DNA from: Larix kaempferi
Lineage: Eukaryota; Streptophyta; Pinopsida; Pinales; Pinaceae
Direction: 5' to 3'
Assembly (NCBI GenBank): GCA_027924585.1
Contig: BSBM01000047.1
Coordinates: 19,345,501 to 19,409,500, forward strand
DNA length: 64,000 bases
A program made the translations under genes and the position numbers. How positions within the stretch are numbered: position 1 is the first letter of the stretch; every line of letters begins with the position of its first letter. This document shows, in pieces, positions 46,401 through 59,150 of this stretch. The notes beneath the pieces were generated by a model, which saw only the letters and a list, made by a program, of their open reading frames with translations, was not told the DNA's origin and searched no databases.

Positions 46401-47499
46401 TGTATGCAGATTGAAGAAAGCCTTATATGGCTTGAAACAAGCTCCCAGAACTTGGTATGGTAGGATGGACAGTTTCCTATCTAGTTTGGGCTTTACCAAG
46501 AGTAAAGCGGATTCCAACCTTTACTACAAGGTTGAGGAAGGGAATCCTGTGATTCTACTCCTGTATGTGGATGACCTATTTGTAACAGGAGATGACAGAC
46601 TGATTGCAGATACTAAAAGGAACCTTGCTGCTGAATTCGATATGAAAGATTTGGGAATGATGTACTATTTCCTAGGTATGGAGGTGTGGCAGAGTGCAGG
46701 TGGGACCTTCCATGGTCAAGGGAAGTACACAGTAGATATCCTGAAGAGATTTGGGATGATGGATTGCAAGGCCATGGCCACACCTATGGCATCAAATCTC
46801 AAGCTTCTATGTGATGCTTCATCTGAGCCGGTTGATGTCTCTATGTATCGTCAGATGATTGGGTCCTTGATGTACCTGACGAACACGAGACCAAACATTT
46901 GCTTTGCTGTGAACACATTGAGTCAGTTCCTGACAGATCCGAGGAGTGTTCACTTGGTTGTTGTAAAGCATGTTCTGAGGTACCTAAGGGGTACAGTGGA
47001 TTATGGGCTCAAGTATGAAGTGAATCAAAAGTTCAACCTGCAGGGTTATGTTGATTCAGATTGGGTTGGCAGTGCTGCAGATAGGAAGAGCACATCTGGA
47101 TGCTGCTTCAGTATGGGATCAGGTGTGATCTCTTGGTTTAGCAGGAAGCAGTCCTGCGTAGCACTGAGTACAGCTGAGGCAGAGTATGTTGCAGCCTGTT
47201 CAGCTAGCTGTGAGGCAGTATGGCTACGGAAGCTACTTTCTGAGTTATTTGATCTCCCATTGGATGCTACTGGTATCTTTTGTGATAACCAGAGTTGTGT
47301 GAAGCTGTCCGAGAACCTAGTGTTTCATGACAGGTCAAAGCACATAGAGATCAAATATCACTATATCAGGGATATGGTGCAGAGAGGAGCTGTGAAGCTC
47401 CTGTATGTTGCGACTGACGAGCAGATTGCAGATGTGCTGACGAAGCCACTAGCCAGGGTGAATTCCAAGTACTTCAGGGAGAGGCTTGGTGTTCTTTAG
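43489..47499 (+). pseudogene. Copia-6 gag-pol polyprotein, three amber stops
   Basis: Start MSHHTKLEDKLEG at 43489, 1336 codons, ending FRERLGVL-stop. Gag to about residue 230; zinc knuckle CFTCNEKGHFASDC (44176-44217, residues 230-243); protease WLINSGASKHM, with Asn replacing the catalytic Asp at residue 317; GAG-pre-integrase LWHRRLAHMHYRALP and CKGCAKGK; integrase SDVCGP, RSDNGGEF, PERKNR (Asp, Asp, Glu present); RT YVDD at 46564-46575; RNase [15 protein letters not shown] and [16 protein letters not shown] codons at 43870 (Gln expected), 45103 (Trp expected) and 45301 (Gln expected). No frameshift. Confidence 0.95.
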
Positions 47500-49122
47500 A
47501 TCGAGGACACTTCGAGGAAGAAGTGATGGACACATTTGCTGAATCCATTCCAAGCATGTTGGAAGGAGGATCCTTCACATGCCTGTGGATGTAAGCGTTG
47601 GATGATGAACATCAGGATGATGTTCTGGTTTCTGCTTTGTATGATCAGTTGGATCATTTTGTATGTACGCATCATGTTGGATTCTAGATATGATCGGTTG
47701 GATCATTTTGTATGTACGCATCATGTTGGATGCTGGATATGATCAGTTGGATCATTTATATGTATATGTATGTACGCATCATGTTGGATGCTGGATATGA
47801 TCAGTTGGATCATTTTGTATGTACGCATCATGTTGGATATTGGATATGATCAGTTGGATCATTTATATGTATATATATGTACGCATCATTTTGGATGCTG
47901 GATATGATCAGTAGGATCATTTGTATGTATTTTGTATGCATCATGTTGGATGCTTGGACCATGTATCTGTATATGTATCAGGTGGATACATTGTATGATC
48001 AGGTGGATCATGTATGGTGATATGTATCATGTATTTGTATTTGTATCAGGTGGATACATTGTATGATCAGGTGGATCATGTATGATGATATGTATCAAGT
48101 AGATACTTGGTATGCATCAGGTAGATGCATTATATGATCAGGATGATCGTGGATGATGAGCTTCAGGATGTTGCTCCAGATGACATGCAACAGGATGTTG
48201 TAGTGATGATGATCAGGATGATCATGTGTATATCAGGATGATGTATAGTGAGTATCAGGTTGATACTCTATGGTCGTGGATTAGGTTGTGCAGATGAGCA
48301 TATAATTTGGCCCTGGGAGATTTGCAGATACTCTTTCGAGGTTTTTCCTATGGCATGTAATTCGTGCCCTGGGATATCTGGCAAATGCTCTTTCGAGGTT
48401 TTGCTCTGGGAGGAAATATAATTTGTCCCTGGGAGATCTGCAGATAGTCTTTCGAGGTTTTTCCTATGGCATGTAATTCATGCCCTGGGATATCTAGCAG
48501 ATGCTCTTTCGAGCTTTTGTCCTATGGCATATAATCTGTCCCTGGGAGATCTGATAGGTTGGGCTGTGTGCCCATAATAAGTCCTGGGATGCTCTTGCGA
48601 GGTTTTGCCACGACCACATATAATATGTCCCTGGGAGATCCTATAGGTAGAGCTGCGTGCTCGTAACAGCCTGGGATGCTCTTGTGAGGTTTTGTGGTGA
48701 CCACATATAATCTGTCCCTGGGAGATCCTATAGGTAGAGATGCGTGCTCGTAACAACCTGGGATGCTCTTGCGAGGTTTTTTGGTGAGTTCACATATAAT
48801 ATGGCCCTGGGATATCCTATAGGTAGAGCCGTGTGCTCGTAACAGCCTGGGATGCTATTTCGAGGTTTTGTGACGCACGTAATAAGTCCTGAGGATTCCA
48901 TAGTATGGCCAGTGATGACGAAGACCTGCAAGTAGTGGGCCTACATCCAGTATGAAAAAGGACTGGGTCTGTAGAACTTCCTATGACGAGTAGAGTCAGA
49001 GATTGGTTGAGATAGCAACAGCAGTGACGATGACGATGACGATGCATCGATGAGGATGATCCCGAGAAGAAGACTTGTCTAGCAGATTTGTGTCGAGAAA
49101 TACCTTCCTAGTTAAGAGGGAG
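47500..49122 (+). repeat. Copia-6 3' untranslated tandem arrays
   Basis: First, irregular units of ATGATCAGTTGGATCATTTT plus TGTATGTACGCATCATGTTGG (about 47640-47960). Then shorter TATCAGGTGGATACAT and GATCAGGATGATC units (47980-48260). Then units of about 55-75 bp starting CCCTGGGAGATCTGCAGATA with CTCTTTCGAGGTTTT (48305-48890). In position and general makeup they parallel arrays A-C of the minus-strand relatives, but the units are not the same sequences. No sustained coding frame. Confidence 0.82.
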
Positions 49123-49726
49123 TGTTTATGTATATGTAACTTCGGAATGTATTTCATCTATGTATTTCATATATATTTATTGTACCCTTATTAGAGATGT
49201 TTTATTCCTCTATAAGGAAGTGTCGTCATGTGTATTGACAAGTGTCGCAAGTGTGTGTACTTGCCGATGGGTTATTAAACCACCATGTGGGGTCGGCCCT
49301 AAATTATATATATTATAATGTGGATGTACCTAGCTAGACAAGTCGGCCCCATAAGGTCACTGGGAAAACAGATTAGTATAAATAGAGATCAAGTGATCTC
49401 TATTTAAATCACTCGGAAAAGTATCTCACTCTCACTCAGAAAGTGGTGCACTAGTGAGGAGGAGGATCATCTGCTACTAGGAGACTATCTCAGTGTATTT
49501 TGGTTGTACTTTGGTTGAGCCATTGCTCTCTCTATCTCTGAGGAAGTTGTGGGGTTTTTCACCTTAGGGTTTTCCCCATGGAAACTCTGTGTCTCTTGTC
49601 TCTCATGCTTTTGATTCTTGTGATATGTATCATGCTTATTGTGATTGTCATGCATTGATATACTGTATATGTTATTCTCTCAGTAAAGATCCTAGAGTAT
49701 TGTGAATTAATGCTCAAAATTTAACA
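49123..49726 (+). repeat. Copia-6 3' LTR (604 bp)
   Basis: Runs TGTTTATGTATATG...AATTTAACA. It carries two insertions of 13 and 22 bp relative to the 5' LTR: ATGTATTTCAT is doubled near 49155, and AAGTGTCG is doubled around 49217-49245. Polypurine GTTAAGAGGGAG precedes it. Confidence 0.92.
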
Positions 49727-49731
49727 ACACT

Positions 49732-50408
49732 AACACACTCTATCATTAGATTTCATTCTATTAATTTACATAATATCAATGCCTTCACTAATCACAAAAC
49801 CACTTTCAAACTCTAACAATGCAATCACATTAAGGTTTTGCTAAATGAAGTTAATTATAACAAATTACCAACTTATCATCACTAGAAACCTTAATTCATG
49901 TTTGGCATTTAGCCCCATAAGAACACATGCACTCTCCATTCTATGCCTTTTTGACAATTCCATGCATAATAAACGTATACCCAAGAAGAGTATACATCCC
50001 TATAACGACTAAGTGATCTCTCCATTCTAGTTATAAATTAATGAAGTCCTCATATGATTTTCAGAACAAACTTTGTCCATAATGACATCACTATTTTCTT
50101 GAACTAATGATATACTTCTTAAATCCTCATATAAATTTTAAATGTAATAATCAATGGCCAAGTGCACAATAATTGTAATATTTAATGCATTAAGCAAAGG
50201 TACCCTATTTATAGCATTTTGGAATCTATGTTAATAATTAAAATCGAGAAATGTTTAAAAGAGGGTGGCTAACATTGAAATTAACATGGTTATTACTGTC
50301 ATCCTTCATAGATTACATTATTATTTTCATATTTAAACTTTTAAAACCCTTTTACAATTTTTATAAACTTAACATTAAGATGGATAAAATCAAGATTATG
50401 ATAATTAA
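49732..50408. other. AT-rich segment, nothing identified
   Basis: Continues the DNA that Copia-6 entered. Low-complexity AT-rich, with no frame, repeat or boundary that I can support. Confidence 0.4.
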
Positions 50409-52523
50409 TGTAACGCCTACCTCAGTACATTGACTGACCGTAGACTTGAATACACTTTCCTAGTGACTCGACCGAATAAACTTTAGTAAAATGGTCCTTT
50501 GAATATTTGAAATGCTTGAACGACTAAATAACGCATGATGATTTGCATGACAACAAATGATAAATGAAAACGACGCAATGAACGACAATTATAGAAATTG
50601 ATACTTTACTTAATAAATGAATGCTCTGCTTAATGATTTACGAATTTACGAAATGAATGATGACTGAATGTTAGATATGCTCGACTAATTGAGATAGAAT
50701 GATGCATGATAGATATGCTTTACTAATTGAGAGAAAATGATGAATGAAATATATGCTCGATTGACTGAGATATTATGATGAATGACGAAATGACTTTATA
50801 ATGAAAATGATGAATGAAATATATGCTCGAAGGACTGAGATATTATGATGGATGATGGAATAATTCATACTGCAGCGCTACTAATGTGTGCTTTGAGTGT
50901 GTGTGTGCAGTGGCAGGTAAGACGATTTACCGACTGACCCACAATGGAATTATAGGGGTCGTAAGAACGGAAAGAACACATAGGGGTACGATGACAGACT
51001 GTCGACCCTATATTAGCACTCCACACACGGGTCGGAATCTTGCGAGCTGGCCCGGGGAAGCGTGTGTCCGAGGCCATACCGACTTGGTCGCGTACGAGAA
51101 TTAAGGGGCGCACGATAAGGAGAACCTTATCCCTCAACAGCCCTTAGTCTCCAGGAAGTGTAGTCGAGAGATCGTGGTAACGACTCCCCGATCGTTACAC
51201 AGTTCTCCTCACAAGAAGAAAGAAAAGGGAATTGTCAGAAGGGCTTGCCGAAGGGGTACCTAGACAAGAACAGGAAGAGATTATTAATCAATAATATAAA
51301 GTTTAAAGAAATATAATAAAAGAAATAGATTTATTTTATTATATTTGAAGAAAATGAGAAAACTTGAAATAGATTAGAAGTTTAGCAAAAGAAATATTTT
51401 AATCCATTTCTTTATTATTATTTTGTGAAAAAGGAAAACTTGATCTAGGTTGGAAGTTCTAATAGAAAAGATAATTTATTTTTCATTATAGATATTTTGA
51501 AAAAGGGAAAAATAATTATAAGTAGATTAAATAATTTAATAAAAGAATATTTCTTATTTCTTTTTATTTTTAGAAAAGAGAAAAACTTAGAAGACATTGT
51601 ATCCATCTACTAGAGAACATATGAATAAAAAGATTAATGAATAAACTTATTAGTAAGCAAAATACAACTAGGACTCTAGTAGAAACCACTCCACCTACAT
51701 CCCACTGATTTAGGGATTAGAGAAATTAACTACGTAGACAACAAGGAGACAATGTAGGGATTTAGGTGCACACTTAAAGATAAAGTGACACTTGTATTAT
51801 GAGAATAAATATTAAAGAAATATTAAATTTAATAAATATTAAAGAAATATTAAATTAAAGAAATACAACTAGGACTCTAGTAGAAACCACTCCACCTACA
51901 TCCCACTGATTTAGGGATTAGAGAAATTAACTAAGGAGACAATGTAGGGATTTAGATGCACACTTAAAGATAAAGTGACACTTGTATTATGAGAATAAAT
52001 ATTAAAGAAATATTAAATTTAATAAATTATGTGCATGAGGAGACACTTGGCATATAGACTTTTGTTATAAAAGAAGGGAGGAGAAAGAGAAAAGAGTCTC
52101 TTGCTCCCTAGTGTTGGACAGGCACCGTAATTGAGAAATTATCTTGTGATTCTTGTGAGTTGGGTGGAGCTTGTCCAGGAATTGGGGGATCGCCACGGAA
52201 AGCTTGCATTGTGTGTTCTTACGACCCCAAAATGCTCGGGGGTTCGGGGGAAAGAAGAGTACCCCCGATATCGTAGGGAGGTCAACCGATAGGTCTTCGG
52301 TAAATCGAGAGATTGGATGACTGGATCAAAGCGGCAAGGGATGTCAGCTACAACCACCTACAACCATTGGAAATCAGGTATATAGTTCTATATTAGGTAC
52401 AAGTTGAGTTTTTGCAATTTTATTTACGGTTTCATATTTGATTTGCAAGATTTAAAATGTTCATAGGATGTTAGTATTATTTGGAAAGACTTTTTGGGGG
52501 ACCCTGAAATGGGGGTCCCTAAA
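50409..52523 (+). repeat. Gypsy-like LTR candidate (about 2.1 kb)
   Basis: Starts TGTAACGCCTACC, the style of Tekay/Del chromovirus LTRs. It includes a TATA-like TATAAAAG at 52066 and ends just before a primer site at 52526. Internally, a GC-rich island at 50870-51200 contrasts with its AT-rich surroundings. I could not find a second LTR nearby and no gag-pol follows, so this may be a truncated 5' end. The right edge is not a clear CA. Confidence 0.42.
51661..52030 (+). repeat. 201-bp tandem duplication
   Basis: AATACAACTAGGACTCTAGT begins at 51661 and again at 51862, a 201-bp period. The copies are nearly identical except for a short loss around ACTACGTAGACAACAAGG in the second. A 32-bp AAATATTAAATTTAATAAAT unit is repeated inside. 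It is probably a recent slip or unequal exchange within the LTR. Confidence 0.85.
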
Positions 52524-52525
52524 TT

Positions 52526-52537
52526 TGGTATCAGAGT
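52526..52537 (+). promoter_or_regulatory. Primer-binding site of the Gypsy-like LTR
   Basis: TGGTATCAGAGT (then CGGTCGAGCC), one base from the initiator-Met complement. A GGGACCC...GGGTCCC inverted repeat (about 52499-52519) lies just upstream. Together they indicate the junction between LTR and interior. Confidence 0.6.
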
Positions 52538-54660
52538 CGGTCGAGCCTTGAGGGCACCAGACTCCTATTTCTATCAAGGGTCTTGTCGGTAATTCGTGGA
52601 GGACGGCAGTGGGATTGGAGCTGCGGATTTTGTGGAACTACACCAACGGTTGGAGCATCCACTTATACAAGTTTTTCTACACTCAATTTGTTAAATTGTC
52701 TCTGTCTTATTAAGGATTGCTTGAGATCAAAAACGCATAAATTCTGTGTAAAACTAAATTCTGGAAATGAAGATTTAGGTACATAAGGATTTTATATTCT
52801 GCTTAATTTTAAGAATTGCTTTGGATCTAAAAACACGAAATTTCTTTGTATTTTATATCTCTTGAAGGTTGTATATTTTTTTTTTGTATGGGTTGAACTA
52901 AGATTCGATTGACTGGACATCATTGGCTAAACCTCGCCCCATCCTTTAATTCTCTGTCTATGTTTGCCAACCATTTTCAAGAGAGAGATTGGAAAGGCTT
53001 CTACATTTTTTATCATCTTTAAAACCATCAGCTCTAAGATCAAGACTTAAACCTCTGTTTATTCTAGTGATCAATCCAACCCTTCGACGCACAGTAATTG
53101 ACCCAGAATCCGTGGATAAGCATCAAATCCCTGCTTGATTCTTGTTGATCAAATATTGGTTATTATTGTGAAGTCGATCTCGTACTCAGAGTCTTAGATT
53201 TAATTTTTTTTTTTTTGTGACCTCTCTCCTCCTTAGTAACCCTTGTTTTGTATCTATGTTCACTAGAATAACCGATGTATGTTTCGATCCTTGCCCGATA
53301 TCATACATCGCACCAAGGATGAGTTCGTGTGCTCCACCTTACCTTGAGCGCTCTTTTGTTTACAAACTCTGCTAAATTTATGGCTGCGAAGGAAATCGTT
53401 TTAACCCTGTTCCATGGATTGCCAAACAATTCCAACCTGATGTTTGAAGTTGTCTTGTTATGTGTCTTTTGTTGGCTTTGATTTGTGACACACGTTACTC
53501 TAAATTCTATGCGACTATGTTGTTAGGAGGATACACTTTGGGCTTAGATAATTGTTAAATACACGTAATGTAAATAAAGTTTGAAGATCATTTTGGAATA
53601 TCATGTTTCCTCTGTTATGTAAATGTATGTGCTTTTTGAAGAGGATGCTTGGTTGAGATATATTTTTTTGAAATGTTACTTAGATTTTAAAATAGAACGA
53701 TTGAAAAATAGGAATAAAGTGATATTTAAGGATAAGTAGGGGTGTGGAATTTAAGTGACATAACTCAATATAAGTGTATAGTAAAGTAAATATTAAATGC
53801 ATATGTGTATGTATCATGACAATAAATCATGAATCATAATACATGTTTAGAAGATGATTAAAAGAAGTATGGGTCTTGGTAATATATAGAGTTAATGACC
53901 TTGACAAAATGCCTAGTCTCTTGTAAGAATGTTATCTACGTTAAATAAGAAGTCTCTTGTAAGAATGTTATCTACATTTAATAAGAAGGATGATCAAATT
54001 ATTATATCGACAATTATGCTTGGGAAGAACTCCCTTCAGTCTGCAAATGGTTGTTGGAATATGATATAATCAAAGGTTTTCTTTCCATTCAAAATATCAA
54101 TCTTTTATACGTAGAAATGGTTGCATATGGACTTAAGACTTTTCTTGGATTTATATTAAGAGAATAGATCATGATTCTAATATTCATAATAGTAAAGTAA
54201 ATACTTCTTAAGTAAGTATGATTGAAGTTCTAGTATTTAAATAGAGAAAATTTTATACAGAAAAAGGAAAAAGAAAAATGACAAAATTTAAATATATCAT
54301 TAAATTTAAAGAGTATCTGTTTCTCTAACCTGGAAGTGTAGCTGATGAAAAATCGGATTGCCAATCCTTCTGGCTATTAATTAAAATCTTGAATTTCCTG
54401 AATCTCGCTAGCGAGATCGGGTTCATCCGCCCAGCGAACACCTATCTTGAGTAAAGCCATTCTAAGACTTCCTATCCGGAGAAATTTAAGTGTAAATACC
54501 CTGCTGGAAAAGACAAACTTAACTCACTCCATTCTCGAACTACCTGAGATGTGAACTGATCCCATAGAACTCGGCGTGCAACCAGCCGACCGAGCATTAG
54601 GTAACAGCAAAATTCTCCCCATTCCTTTTTTTTTTAAAGAGCCATACTTTTTGTTGATGT
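52538..54660. other. Non-coding stretch after the Gypsy-like primer site
   Basis: No gag or pol domain in any frame. It includes a T-rich run at 52877, a 25-bp near-identical duplication AAGTCTCTTGTAAGAATGTTATCTAC (53915-53975) and a perfect 16-bp palindrome ATCTCGCTAGCGAGAT (54402-54417). I see no element edge. Confidence 0.4.
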
Positions 54661-56065
54661 GTTGTAATACCCTATTTTGACCCTTAGGATATATTAGATT
54701 TTAATGCAAATATTGTATACATGTGATGTATGTTTTCCTACCGTGGAGCTCAAGGCCAACGCCCCGCTAGTGGATGCTCGAATTTTATTTAAAAAGGAAA
54801 GTATTAGATATTATGTTACCCATGTGCTATTTAACCATGGAACATTGTAAAAATGATGTAAATAAACATCATGCAATAAAATACCAAAACTGGCTATGGA
54901 AGCAACTAATGAGAAGGAGCCATGTGTATCCACTAAGGAGTGGTGAGGGGGTTGTGGGATTGAACCATAGGCTTCCAAATGTCATCTTGTGAACCCATTT
55001 GACTTTCCTTGCTGACATTTAATTCTGTGTAAGAAAGTTGTTGAAGAAATTAGTCCATGGCTTCAATGGTGCATGGGTAGCCCAGAAATTCGTATGGCAG
55101 AGTATGGGCTCTGTTTTCATGACCCACAAGTCACTCTACCTCATGGGAATTTGTTTTTCCTCATTACCATTCCATGGTTGAAGATCCAAGCTTCAACTTT
55201 CATCCATTACACATGCCCAACAATGAGAAAAACCAGAAATCGCAACTTTGCAAGAACCCGCGTTTTGAAGTGCCATAAATGCCCAGAATTTGGTATTGAC
55301 AATGAAATCCAATGGGGGATCCATATATATGAACCTTGGGGTAAAATTGAGAGTATTAGATACCCCGAAATCCATTGGAAAACCCAGTTTTTATAGCCCA
55401 GAAATCCGATTACGGGATTGAGTTATTTGGTCACCGAATTGTGAAAATCCAAGTGTGAATGTTTGAACAGAGGATTGGATTGCTTGAATTTAGCTTGAGA
55501 TGTCTGTAGCTATGTGGCTGAGCTCACTGGATTAGCATCCTCCTCATTTTCCTCTTGCATGCTTGATAAACCCAACTGTGCGTTGGCTTAGCATGACTGT
55601 GTGTGTGAGATCATGGCTGTGAGTGAGCCTGTCTAGTTCCTCCTTAGTGGATACACATCCTAGCTCAGGGGTGGTTTCTCAGCTGAAAGAATATAGGATG
55701 TATAGAGACCTATGGTTGGTTGGAACATTTCTCTCACATAGCCAGTTGTTAGACAGTTTCATCTTAAAGATAAGTATTCTCTATGGTTTAAATTATGAAC
55801 ATTCTGTGCTCTGTTCTGAATGTTCATTATTCATGTTAATCAAATGATTATCTTAATATGGTTGATATGAAGTTTGTGCATAGCATGAGAATGGGATTGA
55901 TTCTCTATATGTTGATTCACCATCTTCTTAGGATAGATATGCTGATGCATTCCAGTATATGTGTGTGTTAATATGTTTTTAATTCCGCTGTGTAATTTCA
56001 GTATGCATTTTATTTAAATGGTAAAATTCGGTCTTATGGCTTTGGGGAACAATCAGACACCCCCA
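54661..56065. other. Unidentified segment left of Copia-3
   Basis: TGTAATACCCTATTTTGACC at about 54663 resembles another Gypsy LTR start, but no end is visible. A 107-codon open frame at 55073-55396 (+) has a CHKC pair and no domain I know. The phrase AGCCCAGAAAT(T/C)CG occurs at 55079 and 55398. The stretch continues beyond Copia-3 at 62642. Confidence 0.35.
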
Positions 56066-56070
56066 TGTTA

Positions 56071-56674
56071 TGTTAAGATTCAATATGCTAAAACAGAAAT
56101 TATCAGCATTACATTCCATTTCACAATAATAGCATATATAGGATCACTGAAGAAACAACAAGCACAGCATAAACACAAGAGACACAGATTTATCCTGGGA
56201 AACCCTCATGGGGTAGAAAACCCAGCAAAGCTTCCTCAATATAGATGACCAGCAATATACAAAGATGCAAACCAAAGACATGATCTCCTCCCCTTCCATA
56301 GCAGACCTCGCTCTCACAAGTGCGTTGCATTTCAAGTGAGGGAAGTGTGTCAAATGAGGAACACACCTCCTCTATATATACACATCTCCAACTTTGACTT
56401 TATATTAACTAGGTCGGCCCCAACTTTACCACTGGGTTAAACACCCCATTACAACTGACTGGGCCGACCCCACTAGGGTGGTCTAACAACCCTTTGACCC
56501 ACATAATACATACAGGGCCGACCCCCACTAGGGAAGCCTAATAACCCAAGTTACCACATTTTGATGGAGGAATAAACATCTCCGGATATACAATAAGATC
56601 TTCACGGAAGAATGAAACATCTCCGGAATAATAAAGTACAAATATAATATTCTTTGAAGTTACAATATTCAACA
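56071..56674 (-). repeat. Copia-3 3' LTR (604 bp)
   Basis: TGTTAAGATTC...TATTCAACA, equal in length to the right copy. It has three CGGCC-type U3 blocks (near 56412, 56461 and 56516) where Copia-2 has two. Confidence 0.94.
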
Positions 56675-56879
56675 CTCCCCCTTAACGAGAAGGATATTAT
56701 AACAACATCTGCACGAGCAAGGAGTCATCAACATCATACATGATACATCTATAAATCATTGGAAGCGTTCTCAACATCATCAGTAACTCAAGCAGTTACT
56801 GGAACATCAACATCTTCAGTACTGAGTCTTTATCTTCTGCAGCACTCGAACAGCTACAGCAACATCAACATCTGGATCC

Positions 56880-57235
56880 TCACAATCATCAGCATCATCA
56901 TCACACGATCATTAGCATCGTCATCACACAATCATCAGCATCGTCATCACACGCTCATCAGCATCGTCATCTAGACCATCACGATCAGCAGCATCGTCAT
57001 CTAGATCATCACGATCAGCTGCATCGTCATCTAGATCATCAGTATTAGTATCCACACCAATACAAGTATACACATCATCAATACAAGTATCCTCATCAAT
57101 ACAAGTATACATATCATCAATACAAGTATCCTCATCAATACAGGTATACATACAAGTATCCTCATCAATACATATCATCAATATCAATACAAGTATCCTC
57201 ATCAATACAAGTATCCTCATTAGTCAAGTATTCAC
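56880..57235 (-). repeat. Copia-3 arrays A and B
   Basis: Array A is short: five or six units of CATCAGCATCGTCATCACAC and CTAGATCATCACGATCAGC types (56880-57040). Array B has about ten AATACAAGTATCCTCATC / AATACAAGTATACACATC units (57045-57235). Confidence 0.85.
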
Positions 57236-57259
57236 AATAGCAGCATACTCTGCAACACA

Positions 57260-58295
57260 CATGATCCTTCCTTTCGGAATTACGGGATCAATCTCATCAC
57301 AATCATGTTTAATACTATCCTTCCTTTCAAAATTATGGGATTTACGGTCTAAGGATGATTAATCCATACTCAATCTATTTTAAGACAATCCTTCCTTTCG
57401 GAATTACGGGATTTACGGTCTAAGGATGATCAATCCATACCCAATCTCTTTTAAGACAATCCTTCCTTTCGGAATTACAGGATTTACGGTCTAAGGATGA
57501 TTAATCCATACTCAATCTCTTTTAGGACTATGTCCAAGGATGATTTAATCCACACCATTCATTTAGGACTATGTCCAAGGATGATTTAATCCCCACCATA
57601 GTCCAAGGATGATTTAATCCCCACCGTACATTTAGGACTATGTCCAAGGATGACTTAATCCCCACCGTACATTTGGGACTATGTCCAAGGATGACTTAAT
57701 CCCCACTGTACATTTAGGACTATGTCCAAGGATGATTTAATCCCCGCCGTACATTTAGGACTATGTCCAAGGATGACTTAATCCCCACATGTCCATCAAG
57801 GACTTCATTCTCGAAGACCATACGTCTATGGATCAATTCAAGGGACCGAATTCCGGGGACGATACAATCCCCACTTGTCCACTAAGGACTTCATTCTCGA
57901 AGACCATACGTCTATGGATCAATTCAAGGGACCGAAGTCCGAGGACGATACAATCCCCACTTGTCCACTAAGGACTTCATTCTCAAAGACCATATGTCTA
58001 TGGATCAATTCAAGGGACCGAATTCCGGGGACGATACAATCCCCACTTGTCCACTAAGGACTTCATTCTCGAAGACATATGTCTACGGCTCACTTTAGGA
58101 CTGAAGTCCAGGGATGATCCAATCCCCACTTGTCCACTAAGGACTTCATTCTCGAAGACATATGTCTATGGATCCTTTTAGAACATGTGTTCAAGGATGA
58201 TGCAATCCCCCTTCTTTCTAGGAGACATATGTCTACGGATCCTTTTAGAACATCTGTTCAAGGATGATGCAATCCCCTTGTCAACTTAGACCCTG
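57260..58295 (-). repeat. Copia-3 array C, three successive unit forms
   Basis: A block of 64-70 bp units with CCTTCCTTTCGGAATTACGG and a GGATTTACGG variant (57270-57520). Then about six 41-bp units with GTCCAAGGATGATTTAATCC (57530-57785). Then 86-bp units starting CTCGAAGAC at 57810 and 57896, matching the 87-bp units of Copia-2. All keep a GGATGAT(A/T)...ATCC inverted repeat. Confidence 0.88.
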
Positions 58296-58551
58296 TCTAA
58301 GGAGCATCCACCAACCTCTCTGTCGACATCAATATAGGTATCCACATCATCGACCTTACTGTCGATGCAGGCAATCTCATCATAGGTGATCACATCACTC
58401 CCCCTTTCGAGGAGGGTCCTACCAAGCTTGTCTCAGAAAATACTCAAACTTTACTTGAGGTAGAGGTTTGGTTAGTACATCGGTAACTTATTCACTTGAG
58501 GTAAAGGTTTGGTTAGTATATCGGCTACTTGTTACAAATTCGAACTTTATA

Positions 58552-59150
58552 GTTCCTTTCTGCACCATATCTTGTCAGATCTCTATGTGCTTTGACTTAT
58601 CATGGAACACTGGATTCTCTGCCATCTTGATACAACTATGTTTGTCACATAGGATCACAGTTGGGTTTATCTCTAAGTCAATCAATCTTGAATCCATACT
58701 TCTTCACAACTAGCAGAGCAAGCAGCCATATATTCCGCTTGTGCTGAGAGCCACACTAGACTGCTTCCTTCTAAACCACAAGATCATGGCCGATCATAGA
58801 CAATAACATCCTCTCGATGTGCTCTTCCTATCTGATACACTTTCTGCTCAATCAACATCTGTGTAGCCATCTGAAGTCATGATCTCCAAGATAGCATAGA
58901 TCAAATTCTATCGTATCCTTTAGGTACCTCATCACATGCTTTGCAACTATCAAGTGAACACATCTAGTTTCCACTAGATACTGACTCAAGGTGTTCACAG
59001 CAAAGCATATATCTGACCTAGTATTTGTTAGATACATCAATGACCCAATAAGCATACTTTCCCTGGATGAGAAAGATTCCTTATGAGCCTTGCCATACTT
59101 GCAGACCTAGGAAGTAATGCATCAATCTAAGATCTTTCATTTTCATTTCT
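58552..59150 (-). pseudogene. Copia-3 RT C-terminus and RNase H remnant
   Basis: Minus-strand pieces: [20 protein letters not shown] with QYLVETRCVHLIVAKHVMRY (59055-58852), then RNase H parts (the Copia cysteine-rich AACSASCE region as its complement near 58715). It lacks about 150 bp of RT that Copia-2 retains near 8390-8500. No YVDD, integrase or gag. Confidence 0.8.

Larger units (their letters stand above)
42346..49726 (+). mobile_element. Copia-6, near-complete Copia retrotransposon
   Basis: A 7381-bp element: left LTR 42346-42914, right LTR 49123-49726, exact primer site at 42915 and polypurine tract GTTAAGAGGGAG before 49123. Target duplication is ATACT/ACACT (4 of 5). One gag-pol frame from 43489 to 47499 has three amber stops and no frameshift. 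It is a close relative of Copia-4 by protein sequence and LTR layout. The LTRs differ little apart from two small duplications. Confidence 0.94.

Noticed and set aside
55073-55396. 107-codon frame with a CHKC pair as a zinc-finger gene
   Set aside because: Only one Cys pair, no partner His/Cys at a sensible distance, and repeated phrases inside suggest repeat DNA.
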